From Nocardia neocaledoniensis (GTDB lineage: Bacteria; Actinomycetota; Actinomycetes; Mycobacteriales; Mycobacteriaceae): 33,067 nucleotides of DNA. The position numbers and the translations under genes are program-made. Position 1 is the stretch's first letter, and each line of letters starts with the position of its first letter. Location: NCBI RefSeq assembly GCF_029868625.1, contig NZ_JARWOJ010000321.1, positions 1 through 33,067 on the forward strand, read 5' to 3'. A model generated the notes under the pieces. The model ran no database searches. It worked only from the letters and a program-made list of their open reading frames with translations, and was not told the origin of the DNA. Below are positions 8,801 through 15,755 of the stretch, in pieces.

Positions 8801-9225
8801 GCCTCGGCGTGACGCACGCGGTGATCATGCCGATCGACTGGTCGAAGGTGGCCGCGACCGCGCCGTTCTTCGCGCTCACCGGCCGGCTCGCCGAGCAGAT
8901 CACGGCCGCGGCACACGATGATTCGGCGGCGGCGCGACTTCGCGCCGAACTCGCCGCGCTCGGCGCCGACAAACGCGGTGAGGTGGTCGCCTACCTGCTG
9001 GCCGAACACCTGGCGCAGGTGATGGGTGTCGCGGCGGACACCATCGATCTCACGGTGCCGGTGCCCGAACTCGGCTTGGACTCGCTGATGGCGGTGGAAT
9101 TCGGTGCGCTGGTGACGAAATCGCTCGGCGTCGACCTGATGACGATGAACATGGGCCGTTCGTTCAGCCTCGAACAGGCCGGTGCGCGAGTGGCCGCGGT
9201 GCTGGTCGGCGGGGCGACGGCATGA
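2854..9225 (+). CDS. Fully reducing single-module type I polyketide synthase (KS-AT-DH-ER-KR-ACP)
   Basis: A 2123-residue multidomain synthase. KS (about 1-425): Cys174 in DTACSSSL, His309 in HGTGTPVGDP, His347 in GHTEAASG. AT (about 520-830): Ser636 in GHSVGE and His738 in VPYHSALMD; the motif matches neither the usual malonyl (HAFH) nor methylmalonyl (YASH) signature. DH (about 905-1190): His937 in the HxxxGxxxxP motif and Asp1095 in DAALQ. A pseudo-KR region (about 1200-1420) precedes ER (about 1430-1740), with NADPH motif HGAAGGVG at 1568-1575. KR (about 1765-1990): GGFGAFG, Ser1903, Tyr1916, Asn1920. ACP: Ser2077 in LGLDSLM. Every domain looks active, so an iterative fully reducing enzyme making a saturated acyl chain is likely. 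Size and order resemble mycocerosic-acid-synthase-like PKSs, but no FadD partner or thioesterase is adjacent. ATG follows GAGGGGA. The stop overlaps the oxoamine synthase start by 4 bp. Confidence 0.95.
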   Translation: MPDIAIVGIGCRYAGGIDSPESFWDFVIEKRDGVREIPPERWDWRRFYDADRRAPGRMYTKRAAFMTGDPWAFDPEFFGISPREATVMDPQQRLILEVAWEALDDAGLAGRSAGGSVGVYVGAFTLDQLVGSVGPALPHVDLHTAVGVSYTMLSNRIAYALDLKGPAVTVDTACSSSLVALHLACRAIENGDCELAIAGGVNVMTQPETFVSMCKGGFLAADGRSKPFDAAADGYGRGEGAGVVVLKTLADAERDGDRVYAVVKATGTNQDGRTTAITVPNAAAQESLARTVIRRSGIAAPEVSYVEAHGTGTPVGDPLELRAIGRAYGAGRPEPLPVGSLKATLGHTEAASGIAGVIKSALAVRHRMIPPQGWLETPNPDIPFEEWGIRVQTEAEPVAAEVERMTVAVNGFGYGGTNAHAILREYRPSTGADRAPAHFGVMPLSARSEAAVRELARGVAERIADGADPAMLAEAAWRRRHHHPVRAAFAFADDTALVRGLMDLATGSGRVGRTVAKRATGPVYVFTGMGPQWWGMARELLTGTDLRHPGVPPGPGHTDAATTSAGDVFAAEARRIDAEFRAVAGWSIIEELLRPEAESRVTSTAVAQPATFLVQVALHAALRRFGIEPVAVIGHSVGEVAAAYVTGVLSLRDAVLVSFHRARLQATTAGSGGMLAVGLGPEEAAQLVDATDSVDIAAINSTGAVTLAGAVDTLDEIAELLTARGIFARPLRVEVPYHSALMDPILDDLRTALAGLTVAEPRIPLYSTVTGAAVTGATWDAEYWCANVRRPVRFADAVSAAIKAGHRVFVEVGPHPVVGANIREMLIGAGEAGTTIATLRRDRTDGESLRQVLADLYAAGALDIERLFADVPGPTPHVDLPRYPWQRTRLRSELPELRLSRHGTPGAPPMLGDRLPEDPATWRLHVSIAAQPWLADHVVGGMTILPGAGYLDAALSAAAARSESAQVGLEGVRFVAPLVVNSGTAPVVDLHLEESTGRFTIRSRGAAGTVWTVHATGRVVEGGYSPVTAEVPDAAALTSVEPADFYTGLAAVGLEYGPAFRRVTSIGLGSAMVVARVDGGIGAGTGYLAHPAVVDAALQAVAALLAGQAQEGTMVPVGVRSVSRLAPLPAEVTVLARLRADSVADLDLVDAEGGVCLRLSGVQFGWLTPRGGPLHRMTDLFYEERWELREPVDATGLPGGDGLFSLVLGFGDGIEHRLEQVRKAVSVDGAGSAVVTLDLDDDELITRLTRRLRDIVATDDVRRVHVCVVPGAAEDIAALWALREIAVAVERFLDARCAELGVDLPMTGDGSLHVTVLSAHAYAHPADPTAPDPGQAAIAGARRVLLNEQPRLRWRLIDVDAEVTAAELAAELAVPGAFTYDLSDEVVLRNGLRWTTVVERSLSRRLDALDTAAPLADPEANFALEVPSSRTFGRLGWRRCERRAPGAGEVEVRMLAVGLNYKDALKVIGVLGERELAPTYFGTVPGMEGAARVARVGPGVTGFEVGDTVVLTSKGMVARYHTTDAALLAHVDPATEPGRCTSGTAFATAEHSLLELARIRPGETVLVHGAAGGVGTAAVQIATSLGAVVIGTASTEQRRAKVRDAGADHVLGSRSLTLVDEVLALTGGRGVDVILSTAPGELQRQNFTMVAEFGRIVEIGKADIYAGGVLDLSAFDKNIAYYSFDLDRMARVRRDDVLALIRRINARLDDGTYRPLPFTYYGTAEVGQAFEAVARSSGGGRVALDLTETEPSVRPSLPEVRVEADAEYLITGGFGAFGLATGRWLVGKGARRLTLLGRGGAHTDAARAQLAAWAEQGVTVTAEQVDITDADAVAAVIARAHQPATPLRGVFHTAGVIDDHRATAMDRDSLATVYRPKVDGMRALVAGLDAAGARLDHFVLYSSGSAMFGAVGQFAYTAANSALHAYADAVTRAGGVALAVGWGHMSGGGMAAADENIARYLRTTGFDSFDMDEGTGYLEQALRLGVTHAVIMPIDWSKVAATAPFFALTGRLAEQITAAAHDDSAAARLRAELAALGADKRGEVVAYLLAEHLAQVMGVAADTIDLTVPVPELGLDSLMAVEFGALVTKSLGVDLMTMNMGRSFSLEQAGARVAAVLVGGATA

Positions 9226-10547
9226 GCGAATCCGCCCGCGACCTGGCCAGGAAACTGCTCTCCGGATCGACGCAGGCACCGGTGGCGCCGGTCGCCCGCC
9301 GACGCGGTCCCGGCCGGCAGTTCGCCGATCACCCGGAGGTGGCGGCGATGGCGCGCAAACGCGAGATGATCGACCGGACCCACGCGCTGTACGGGATGCC
9401 GAACCCGGTCTTCCTGCTGCGCGAGAGCCCCAACGACACCCTGATCCGTTGGCAGGGAAGAGAACTGGTCAACTTCAGCGCCTACAACTATCTCGGCCTG
9501 GCCAACCATCCGACCGTGATCCAGGCGGCCAAGGACGCCATCGACACCTACGGCGCGTCCGCGTCGGCCTCGCGGATCATCGCCGGGGAGATCCCGCTCT
9601 ACCGCGAACTCGAACAGCGGCTCGCCGGGATGTACGACGTGGGCGACGCGCTGGTGTCCACCAGCGGCTACCTCACCAACGCGGGGGTGATCGGATTCTT
9701 GCTGGGTGCCGGAGATGTCGCCGTCTGCGACTCGCTGATCCACCGCAGCGTGAGCTCGGGGGTGCGGTGGTCGGGCGCTCGACAGCTGACGTTCCGGCAC
9801 AACGACCCCGACTCGCTGCGCTCGGTCCTGCGGATGGCGCGCGGCGAGTTCGATCGCGCGCTCGTGGTGCTCGAGGGCCATTACAGCATGGACGGCGCGA
9901 TCGGCCGGGTCACCGAGATCGCCGCGGTGGCCAGGGAATTCGATTGCGCGGTGATGGTCGACGAGGCGCATTCGCTCGGCGTGTTCGGCGCGCGGGGCCG
10001 TGGCATCCGCGAGCACTTCGACCTGCCCGGCGACGCGGTCGACCTCTGGATGGGCACCCTGTCCAAGGCCCTGGGCAGCTGCGGCGGTTTCCTCGCCGGC
10101 GACGCCGAGCTGATCGGGGCGATGAAATTCTGCGCGCCCGGTGTCTCCACTCTCAGTGGTGGGCCCGCGCCGTCGACGATCGCCGCCGCGTCGGCCGCGC
10201 TCGACGTCCTCGACGGCGAACCACAGCGGCTGAACCGGCTCTGGGCCAATGCCGAGCTCTTCCACGCACTGCTCACCGAGCACGACCTCGACCTCGGGGT
10301 GTCGGAGCGGACGCCGATCTGCCCGGTCCTCGTCCCCGAGGAACACCGGGCCGGGTACGTCGCGTCGCGGCTGCTCCAGCACGGGATCTACGCGGGCTCG
10401 ATCACCCCGCCCGCGGTGCCGGTCGGCAGCGAGCGGCTGCGCTTCTTCCTCACCTCCGAGCACACCGAGGACCAACTGCGGTACGCCGCCGCGCAACTGG
10501 GCGCGGCGGTCCCCGCCGCACGGGAGCTTCCCGGCTTCATCGGCTGA
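9222..10547 (+). CDS. Alpha-oxoamine synthase (AONS/KBL/SPT-like, PLP-dependent)
   Basis: A 441-residue fold-type I PLP enzyme of the family holding 8-amino-7-oxononanoate synthase, serine palmitoyltransferase and 5-aminolevulinate synthase. Landmarks: NFSAYNYLGLANHP, SASASRIIAGEIPLYRELE, EGHYSMDGAIG, DEAHSLGVFG (Asp247, His250) and the PLP lysine Lys282 in GTLSKALGS. The first 70 residues are a basic, Ala/Pro-rich extension beyond biotin-pathway BioF, perhaps for docking to the PKS. ATG lies in an ATGA overlap with the PKS stop, implying translational coupling. These enzymes condense an acyl thioester with an amino acid and lose CO2. The inferred role is release of the ACP-bound chain as a 2-amino ketone. 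Biotin synthesis is less likely because no bio genes are present. Confidence 0.9.
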   Translation: MSESARDLARKLLSGSTQAPVAPVARRRGPGRQFADHPEVAAMARKREMIDRTHALYGMPNPVFLLRESPNDTLIRWQGRELVNFSAYNYLGLANHPTVIQAAKDAIDTYGASASASRIIAGEIPLYRELEQRLAGMYDVGDALVSTSGYLTNAGVIGFLLGAGDVAVCDSLIHRSVSSGVRWSGARQLTFRHNDPDSLRSVLRMARGEFDRALVVLEGHYSMDGAIGRVTEIAAVAREFDCAVMVDEAHSLGVFGARGRGIREHFDLPGDAVDLWMGTLSKALGSCGGFLAGDAELIGAMKFCAPGVSTLSGGPAPSTIAAASAALDVLDGEPQRLNRLWANAELFHALLTEHDLDLGVSERTPICPVLVPEEHRAGYVASRLLQHGIYAGSITPPAVPVGSERLRFFLTSEHTEDQLRYAAAQLGAAVPAARELPGFIG

Positions 10548-10636
10548 CGCGCGCCCGGGGTGGCGTGCCCGGGGAACCGCGATCGCGTAGCGTGTTCGGG
10601 GTTGTCAGCATGATGGCCGACGGATTGAGGTGCTTC

Positions 10637-13600
10637 GTGGGCGGATCCGAGCACGCTGCGCGGCTCGTACGTTTCTGGCAGACCGTGGAACTGTTCGGTC
10701 CGCATCGAGTTCCCGACGTCGGCGCGCTGCCCGACGCCGGCCTCGTCGTCGAATTGGCGGCCGACGACCCCGCGCCGTGGGAGAACCTCGCCGCGCTGCC
10801 CGAGACCCAGACCGGGCGGGTGTGGCAGTTCGTGGTGTTCGGCGGCCTGTTCGGTATCGGGCGCGCCAGGGAGGCACTGGTCCGCGCGTTCGGCGAGGAC
10901 CGGCTCGAGACCGATGCCAGGCGGGCCGGGACCACGGCGGCCTTCGCGGTGACCCTCACCGAGGACGGGGTCGTCGTCCGGGATTCGGCGCGACTGTCGG
11001 GGCTGGCGTGGGCGATCAACCGGTTGCGCGCGCCAGGGCCGGCCGACAGCGGCTGGGTCGACGGGTTCGATTCCGACTCGGCGGCTTTCACCGCAGCCTT
11101 CGACACCCTGACCAAGGAAGCCGCGCTCGAAGACGGGGAAGCGCCGCAGCCGCCGCGCTGGCGGGCCCTCGACATGGCGGGCCGTGGCGTCGGGGCCTCC
11201 CTGCTGGCCGCCGGCGGGGTGATCTCACCGGGCCTGGCGGGGATGTCGGCGCGAGCCTTCGCCGAGCGGCTCCTCCCCCGCGGCCCCGAAGAGCCCGTCG
11301 AGGCGCCCCGGCTCAGCGGGCGCGATCTGCAGACCTTCACCGGCGAACTGTGCTCGGCCCTCGGAATCCGCTCCGAGCTGCGCGCGGGCGGGGTGCGCGT
11401 GGTGTGCCTCCAGGTGCCCGCACGTGATGCCGAGATTGTCGCGGCCGAGGACCGGCTCAACAGCGGCCTGAGCGACGACCTCGCCCGGTTGGCGGCGGCG
11501 GTGGACCGCGGCGATATCGGTGTGGCGCTGGGAAACTACCTCGCCGCCACCCAGGCACTGCCGGTCGAGGACCGGATCGACGTGCGCGAACGGCAGGACG
11601 TCGTCGTCGAAGGACTGCTCCCCCAACGGATTCCGGACGGCCGGTGGCCGGGTGACCTGCTGGTGTCGGGCCAGCAGTTCGCCGTCGACCAGGCCATGAC
11701 CGAACTGCGGGACGGCGCCGGGATCTTCGCGGTCCACGGCGCGCCCGGCACCGGGACGACGACGATGCTGCGCGATCTGCTCGCCGGCATTATCGTCGAG
11801 CGCGCCGCGCAACTGGCGTCGTTCGACGATCCCCTCGCGGTGTTCGCCGGGGTCACCGAGCAGGTCCGGATCGCCAAGAACTACACGGTCGGCGCGCATC
11901 GGCTGGCGCCGAGTGTCACCGGGTTCGAGGTGGTGCTGAGCACCGGCGGTGAGCAGGCCGCGGCGGAGGTGGTCACCGAGCTCCAGCGGCGCGACGCGGT
12001 GGACGGTGACGTCGACCATTTCGGCGACCTCGCCGACCTGCTCGGCGACGAACCCGCGTGGGGACTGGTCGCCGCGGCGCTGGGCGAGAACCGGCGGACC
12101 TTCGGCGAACGCTTCTGGTTCGGCGAGCGCTTCGCCACCGAACGCAAGATCAGCGCGACGACGAGCGGCATGCTCGACCTCCTCAAACACGCCGAGGCCG
12201 AACCCGATTCGGTGCCCGACTGGGCCGCCGCCGTCCGCGACTTCGCCGCACGGCGGGCGCAGGTGCGCGGGCTGGCGCAGGAGCGCCAGGACGTCGCCGA
12301 CGCCGTCGCCGAACTGCCGGGGACACACGAGCGCTTGCAGGCGCTGTCCGCCGAGATCGCGAACGCCGATACCGCGCACGCGCATTGGCGCGAACGGCAT
12401 CAGATCGCGACCGAGCACCTGCGCGGCGCGCAGGCCACGCACCACCGGGTGGGCAAGCTGCTCGGCGAACACGGTGGGCAGAAACCGGGATTCCTCACGT
12501 CGCTGTCCACCGGCTTCCAGGCGGGACGTCGGTGGAGCACACGCAGCAATGAGCTGCTGCGGGAACGGCACATCGCCGAATCGGAGATGCGGCGACGGCA
12601 AGCCGAGGTCGAGTACACGCGTGCGCAGTGGGCCGAGGCCGCCGAGCACGGGCGCGCGCTCATTCGCGATCATCTCGCGCTCACCGAGCGGCGGGCCGCC
12701 GCCATCGAGGTCATCGAGCGGGCGCGCGAGCACTGGTCGCGCACCATTCCCTTCGGTGACGTCGCGGCCGACGACGAGCAGTTCCAGCTGTGCAATCCGT
12801 GGGGCGACGAGCAGTACGCGACCGCCCGCCGGGAACTGTTCCTGGCCGCGCTGCGGCTGCATCGCGCGTTCCTGCTCAGCGCGGCGCCGCGGGTGCGCGA
12901 CAACCTGATCGTCGCGATCGCCCTGATCCGCGGCGACCTCGCCGAGGAACCGAAGGCCGACACCGTGGCGGCCGCCTGGCAGACGCTGTTCCTCGCGGTG
13001 CCGATGATCGCGACGACCTTCACCGCCATGCCGCACCTGTTCGCCGGGCTCGGGCGGGAGGCGCTGGGCTGGCTGTTCGTCGACGATGCCGGGCAGGCGG
13101 CGCCGCAGTCGGTGGCCGGTGGCGTGTGGCGGGCGCGGCGGGCGGTGATCGTGGGCGATCACCGTCAGCTGGGACCGGTCGAGACGCTGCCGACGTCGGC
13201 GCAGGAGGCACTGATCCGGCGGTTCGGGCTGGATCGGGAGTGGATGCCGGACCTGGCTTCGGCGCGGCGGGCCGCCGACCGCGGCGTGCGCTACGGCACC
13301 TGGCTGACCCCGGCCGATATGGCCGAGCCCGTCTGGGTCGGGACGCCGCTGCGGGTGCACCGACGCAGTGATCTGCCGATCTTCGAACTCACGCATCGAC
13401 TCGCCTACGACGACGATCTGCTCGTCTTCGGCACGCCGGAGCGGCCGGAGTTCCCCGGCGAGAACCGGTGGATCGACGTCAGGTCGGCACGGGCCGAAGG
13501 GAATTGGATCCCAGGTGAAGGTGAGGCACTCGCCGAACTGCTCGCCGAACTGGCCGAGAACGGCGTCGACGCGGGCGATATCAGGGTGCTCAGCCCGTTC

Positions 13601-13927
13601 CGCGATGTCGCGCGCGGCGCGAGGGCGGTGGCGCGCGAGGTGCTCGGGCCGGAGTTCGCCGCCCAGCAGGTGGGAACGGTGCATGGGATGCACGGGAATT
13701 CGGCCGAGGTGATCGTGCTGATCCTGGGCACCTCGCCCGCCGCGGGCGGATCGCGTCGGTGGGCCGCCACCGATCCGAGTGTGCTCAACGCGGCGGTCTC
13801 GCGGGCGCGGCGCCGGGTGTATGTGATCGGTAACTACCGGTTGTGGAGCAGCCAGCGGTATTTCGATGATCTCGCCGCCCACTGGCCGGTGCGTGCCGAG
13901 CCGACGCGTCAGGCTGTCAGCGGGTAG
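10637..13927 (+). CDS. SF1/UPF1-like helicase-family ATPase with altered catalytic motifs
   Basis: About 1096 residues. An N-terminal domain of unknown fold (1-290) starts with ARLVRFWQTVELFGP. The P-loop is GAPGTGTTT (368-376), with Thr374 (ACG) where a Walker A Lys belongs. A long alpha-helical, probably coiled-coil insertion rich in Arg/Glu/Ala spans about 535-700. The second RecA half has motif II DDAGQAAPQ (Asp816; usual form DEAGQ), motif III GDHRQLGP (840-847), motif IV ELTHRLAYD, motif V GTVHGMHGNSAEV and motif VI NAAVSRARRRVYV. This order fits the AAA_11/AAA_12 helicases of the UPF1/DNA2 group. GTG at 10637 has GAGG six bases upstream; ATG at 10610 or 10613 is possible. It begins 89 bp after the oxoamine synthase. 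A link to the PKS is unproven; a nucleic-acid role, repair or defence is possible. Confidence 0.85.
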   Translation: MGGSEHAARLVRFWQTVELFGPHRVPDVGALPDAGLVVELAADDPAPWENLAALPETQTGRVWQFVVFGGLFGIGRAREALVRAFGEDRLETDARRAGTTAAFAVTLTEDGVVVRDSARLSGLAWAINRLRAPGPADSGWVDGFDSDSAAFTAAFDTLTKEAALEDGEAPQPPRWRALDMAGRGVGASLLAAGGVISPGLAGMSARAFAERLLPRGPEEPVEAPRLSGRDLQTFTGELCSALGIRSELRAGGVRVVCLQVPARDAEIVAAEDRLNSGLSDDLARLAAAVDRGDIGVALGNYLAATQALPVEDRIDVRERQDVVVEGLLPQRIPDGRWPGDLLVSGQQFAVDQAMTELRDGAGIFAVHGAPGTGTTTMLRDLLAGIIVERAAQLASFDDPLAVFAGVTEQVRIAKNYTVGAHRLAPSVTGFEVVLSTGGEQAAAEVVTELQRRDAVDGDVDHFGDLADLLGDEPAWGLVAAALGENRRTFGERFWFGERFATERKISATTSGMLDLLKHAEAEPDSVPDWAAAVRDFAARRAQVRGLAQERQDVADAVAELPGTHERLQALSAEIANADTAHAHWRERHQIATEHLRGAQATHHRVGKLLGEHGGQKPGFLTSLSTGFQAGRRWSTRSNELLRERHIAESEMRRRQAEVEYTRAQWAEAAEHGRALIRDHLALTERRAAAIEVIERAREHWSRTIPFGDVAADDEQFQLCNPWGDEQYATARRELFLAALRLHRAFLLSAAPRVRDNLIVAIALIRGDLAEEPKADTVAAAWQTLFLAVPMIATTFTAMPHLFAGLGREALGWLFVDDAGQAAPQSVAGGVWRARRAVIVGDHRQLGPVETLPTSAQEALIRRFGLDREWMPDLASARRAADRGVRYGTWLTPADMAEPVWVGTPLRVHRRSDLPIFELTHRLAYDDDLLVFGTPERPEFPGENRWIDVRSARAEGNWIPGEGEALAELLAELAENGVDAGDIRVLSPFRDVARGARAVAREVLGPEFAAQQVGTVHGMHGNSAEVIVLILGTSPAAGGSRRWAATDPSVLNAAVSRARRRVYVIGNYRLWSSQRYFDDLAAHWPVRAEPTRQAVSG

Positions 13928-14964
13928 AAGCGCCAGAAGCCGAAGTCCTCGATCGGGAGGACCTCCACGGTGGTGAATCCGGCTTTCTCGGCGTACTCGG
14001 TGAGCGTTGCCTGCCGCATGACGGTGCCGGTGCCCGCCGATCCCGGGTGCGCCTTGCCGTCGGGCAGGCAGATCAGCAGGCTGAACCCGTACATCAGGCG
14101 ATCGATATCGCTTGCCGGAGCGGTGAATTCCGGGGCCACGGCCTCGTCCATCACAATGACCGCGCCGCCGGGATGCAGGGACCGGCGCATGGCGGCCAGC
14201 ACCTCGACCGGGTGCGGCATGTCGTGCAGGCATTCGAAGGCGAACGCGGCGTCGTAGGTGGATTCGGGCAGATCGGTGGCGGCGTCGGCCTGCTCGAAGC
14301 GGATGCGGTCGCCCAGGTCGCGGGCGTTGTCGCGGGCCATGGCCACCGAGGGCGGGTCGATGTCGTAGCCGTCGATCCTCAGCTCGGGATAGGCACGGGC
14401 CAGCGCGATCGTCGACCAGCCGCCCCCGGAACCGATGTCGGCGGCCCGAGCGCCCGGCCTCGACAGCAGGGCGTGCACGTCGCCGACCCCGGCCAGCGCG
14501 GCGGCCAGGCGGTGCTCGAACCAGGGGCGGTTCATGTCGGACTGCGATTCGCGCATGTCGGCGCCGTATTCGGACCAGCTCACCCCGCCGCCGTCGCGAT
14601 AGGCGCGCACCAACGCGGGCATCTGGACGGCGGCGCCGGCGAACATCCGGGCCAGCGGGGCCAGATAGTCGAGACTGTTCGGGTCGGTGAGCACCTCGGC
14701 GGCGCCCGCAGGCAGCCGGAACCCGCCGTCGTCGACCACCAGGATCCCGGTCGCGGCCTGCTGCTCGAGCCACTCCCTGGCATAGCGCGGATCGCCGCCG
14801 GCCCGCCGGGTCAGCTCGACCGCGTCGGCGGGACCGCCCTCGGCCCACGCGCGGTACCAGCCGAGCCGATCACCGAGATGCACCGCAAGGACGTCGACAG
14901 CGCCGAGCGCCGCCCCGAACAACCGCTCCGCGACCTGCGCACTGGTCGACTCAGCTGAACTCAT
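13909..14964 (-). CDS. SAM-dependent methyltransferase with N-terminal winged-helix domain
   Basis: A 351-residue protein. Residues 1-95 resemble the winged-helix/dimerisation domain of O-methyltransferase-like proteins (VDVLAVHLGDRLGWYRAW, then ARAVEWLEQQ-type helices and a GILVVDDGGF wing). The Rossmann methyltransferase core follows: motif I ADIGSGGGWSTIALA at about 171-185, an acidic end to strand 2 (DGYDIDPPS), EQADAATDLP, and FAFECLHDMPHPVEVLAAMRRSLHPGG. The layout resembles mycobacterial Rv2258c-type proteins. The substrate is unknown. ATG at 14964 follows GAGGAGG. Its 3' end overlaps the helicase gene by 19 bp on the opposite strand. A tailoring role for the PKS product is possible but rests only on proximity. 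Confidence 0.85.
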   Translation of the reverse strand: MSSAESTSAQVAERLFGAALGAVDVLAVHLGDRLGWYRAWAEGGPADAVELTRRAGGDPRYAREWLEQQAATGILVVDDGGFRLPAGAAEVLTDPNSLDYLAPLARMFAGAAVQMPALVRAYRDGGGVSWSEYGADMRESQSDMNRPWFEHRLAAALAGVGDVHALLSRPGARAADIGSGGGWSTIALARAYPELRIDGYDIDPPSVAMARDNARDLGDRIRFEQADAATDLPESTYDAAFAFECLHDMPHPVEVLAAMRRSLHPGGAVIVMDEAVAPEFTAPASDIDRLMYGFSLLICLPDGKAHPGSAGTGTVMRQATLTEYAEKAGFTTVEVLPIEDFGFWRFYPLTA

Positions 14965-15012
14965 GGCGATCCTCCTCGGTCCGTTGACACGAACTACGGG
15001 TTACGCGGCCGA

Positions 15013-15270
15013 ATGGTTCAGCCACGATTCGATCCGATCACCGACCTGCTGTACAACAGCGGATCGAGTCAGTTCTGCCCACCGCCGCCACCCCCGCCCG
15101 GCGGGGACTGTCACTCGTCGTACGACCCGTGCGTCCCGATCACCAGTGACGTGGATTGCGCGGGCGGCGGCGGGAACGGGCCCGCGTACACCGGCAGGGT
15201 TCGGGTCATCGGGCCCGATGACTACGGGCTCGACGACGACAGTGATGGGATCGGGTGCGAAACCAGCTGA
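15013..15270 (+). CDS. Excalibur calcium-binding domain protein, small
   Basis: An 85-residue protein. The N-terminal third is low-complexity with seven consecutive prolines (about 23-29). The C-terminal half is an excalibur-type domain: YDPCVPITSDVDCAGG, then a YTGRVRVIGPDDYG stretch, ending in the Ca-binding-loop-like DDDSDGIGCE. Three of the cysteines fit the conserved pattern of this extracellular domain. The N-terminus (MVQPRFDPITDLLYNSG) lacks a hydrophobic segment. Either the start is misplaced, the gene is a truncated remnant of a longer surface protein, or export uses another route. It is divergent from the methyltransferase gene with a 48-bp gap. Confidence 0.7.
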   Translation: MVQPRFDPITDLLYNSGSSQFCPPPPPPPGGDCHSSYDPCVPITSDVDCAGGGGNGPAYTGRVRVIGPDDYGLDDDSDGIGCETS

Positions 15271-15274
15271 AGCG

Positions 15275-15292
15275 TCCAGCGAATCAGCTGGA
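15275..15292. terminator. Hairpin between convergent genes
   Basis: TCCAGC (15275-15280) and GCTGGA (15287-15292) form a perfect 6-bp stem with a 6-nt loop. It fills the 29-bp gap between the stop codons of the excalibur gene (15270) and EIIA (15300). The position suits a bidirectional terminator. Confidence 0.45.
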
Positions 15293-15299
15293 GCGCGCC

Positions 15300-15755
15300 C
15301 TACGGTGAATCGAACAGCAGCGCACCGGATTCCACCGTGGAACCGATGGTGTCGCTGGTGATCGAATCTTTCGCGGAGTCCATGACGACGATCGGGCAGA
15401 TCGGCGAGTAACCGGCATTCGCGATCTCGGTGGGGTCGAAGGTGACGATCGGGGCGCCCGCGACGACCTCGTCGCCCTCGGCAGCCAGGAGTACGAAACC
15501 CTCGCCCTTCAGCTTCACCGTATCGATGCCCAGGTGGACCAGCACGCCCGCGCCGCCGCCGAAGACGACGAAGGCGTGCGGGTGCAGTTTCAGGATCTTG
15601 CCCGCGATCGGGGCGGTCACGGTGAGGGTGCCGCGGGTGCGGTCGGGGTCGATGGCGACGCCGGAGCCGACGATCTGGCCGGCGAAGACGGGGTCGGGGA
15701 CGTCGGCGAGGGCGACGACCCCGCCCGCGAGCGGGGCCAGCACGGGAACACTCAC
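15300..15755 (-). CDS. crr: PTS EIIA component, glucose/GlcNAc (Crr) family
   Basis: A 151-residue single-domain EIIA of the glucose superfamily. The phospho-accepting His74 lies in VLVHLGIDTVKL and the partner histidine is His60 in KLHPHAFVVFGG. The start PVLAPLAGGVVAL and the FAGQIVGSGVAIDP segment are typical. It accepts phosphate from HPr and passes it to EIIB. GTG at 15755 overlaps the EIIB stop by 4 bp (GTGA), so the two are translationally coupled. Linked nagE, nagA and nagB make N-acetylglucosamine the likely sugar. Crr homologues also regulate other permeases, which cannot be judged here. Confidence 0.93.
   Translation of the reverse strand: MSVPVLAPLAGGVVALADVPDPVFAGQIVGSGVAIDPDRTRGTLTVTAPIAGKILKLHPHAFVVFGGGAGVLVHLGIDTVKLKGEGFVLLAAEGDEVVAGAPIVTFDPTEIANAGYSPICPIVVMDSAKDSITSDTIGSTVESGALLFDSP

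Noticed and set aside
9182..10636. Upstream extension of the helicase frame into the oxoamine synthase gene
   Set aside because: The extension lies out of frame over a well-conserved PLP enzyme and is Arg/Gly-rich. The helicase start is placed after the oxoamine synthase stop.
11225..14848. Minus-strand open frame of 1207 codons across the helicase and methyltransferase genes
   Set aside because: It runs antisense to the helicase and out of frame with the true methyltransferase on the same strand; its translation has no recognisable domain.
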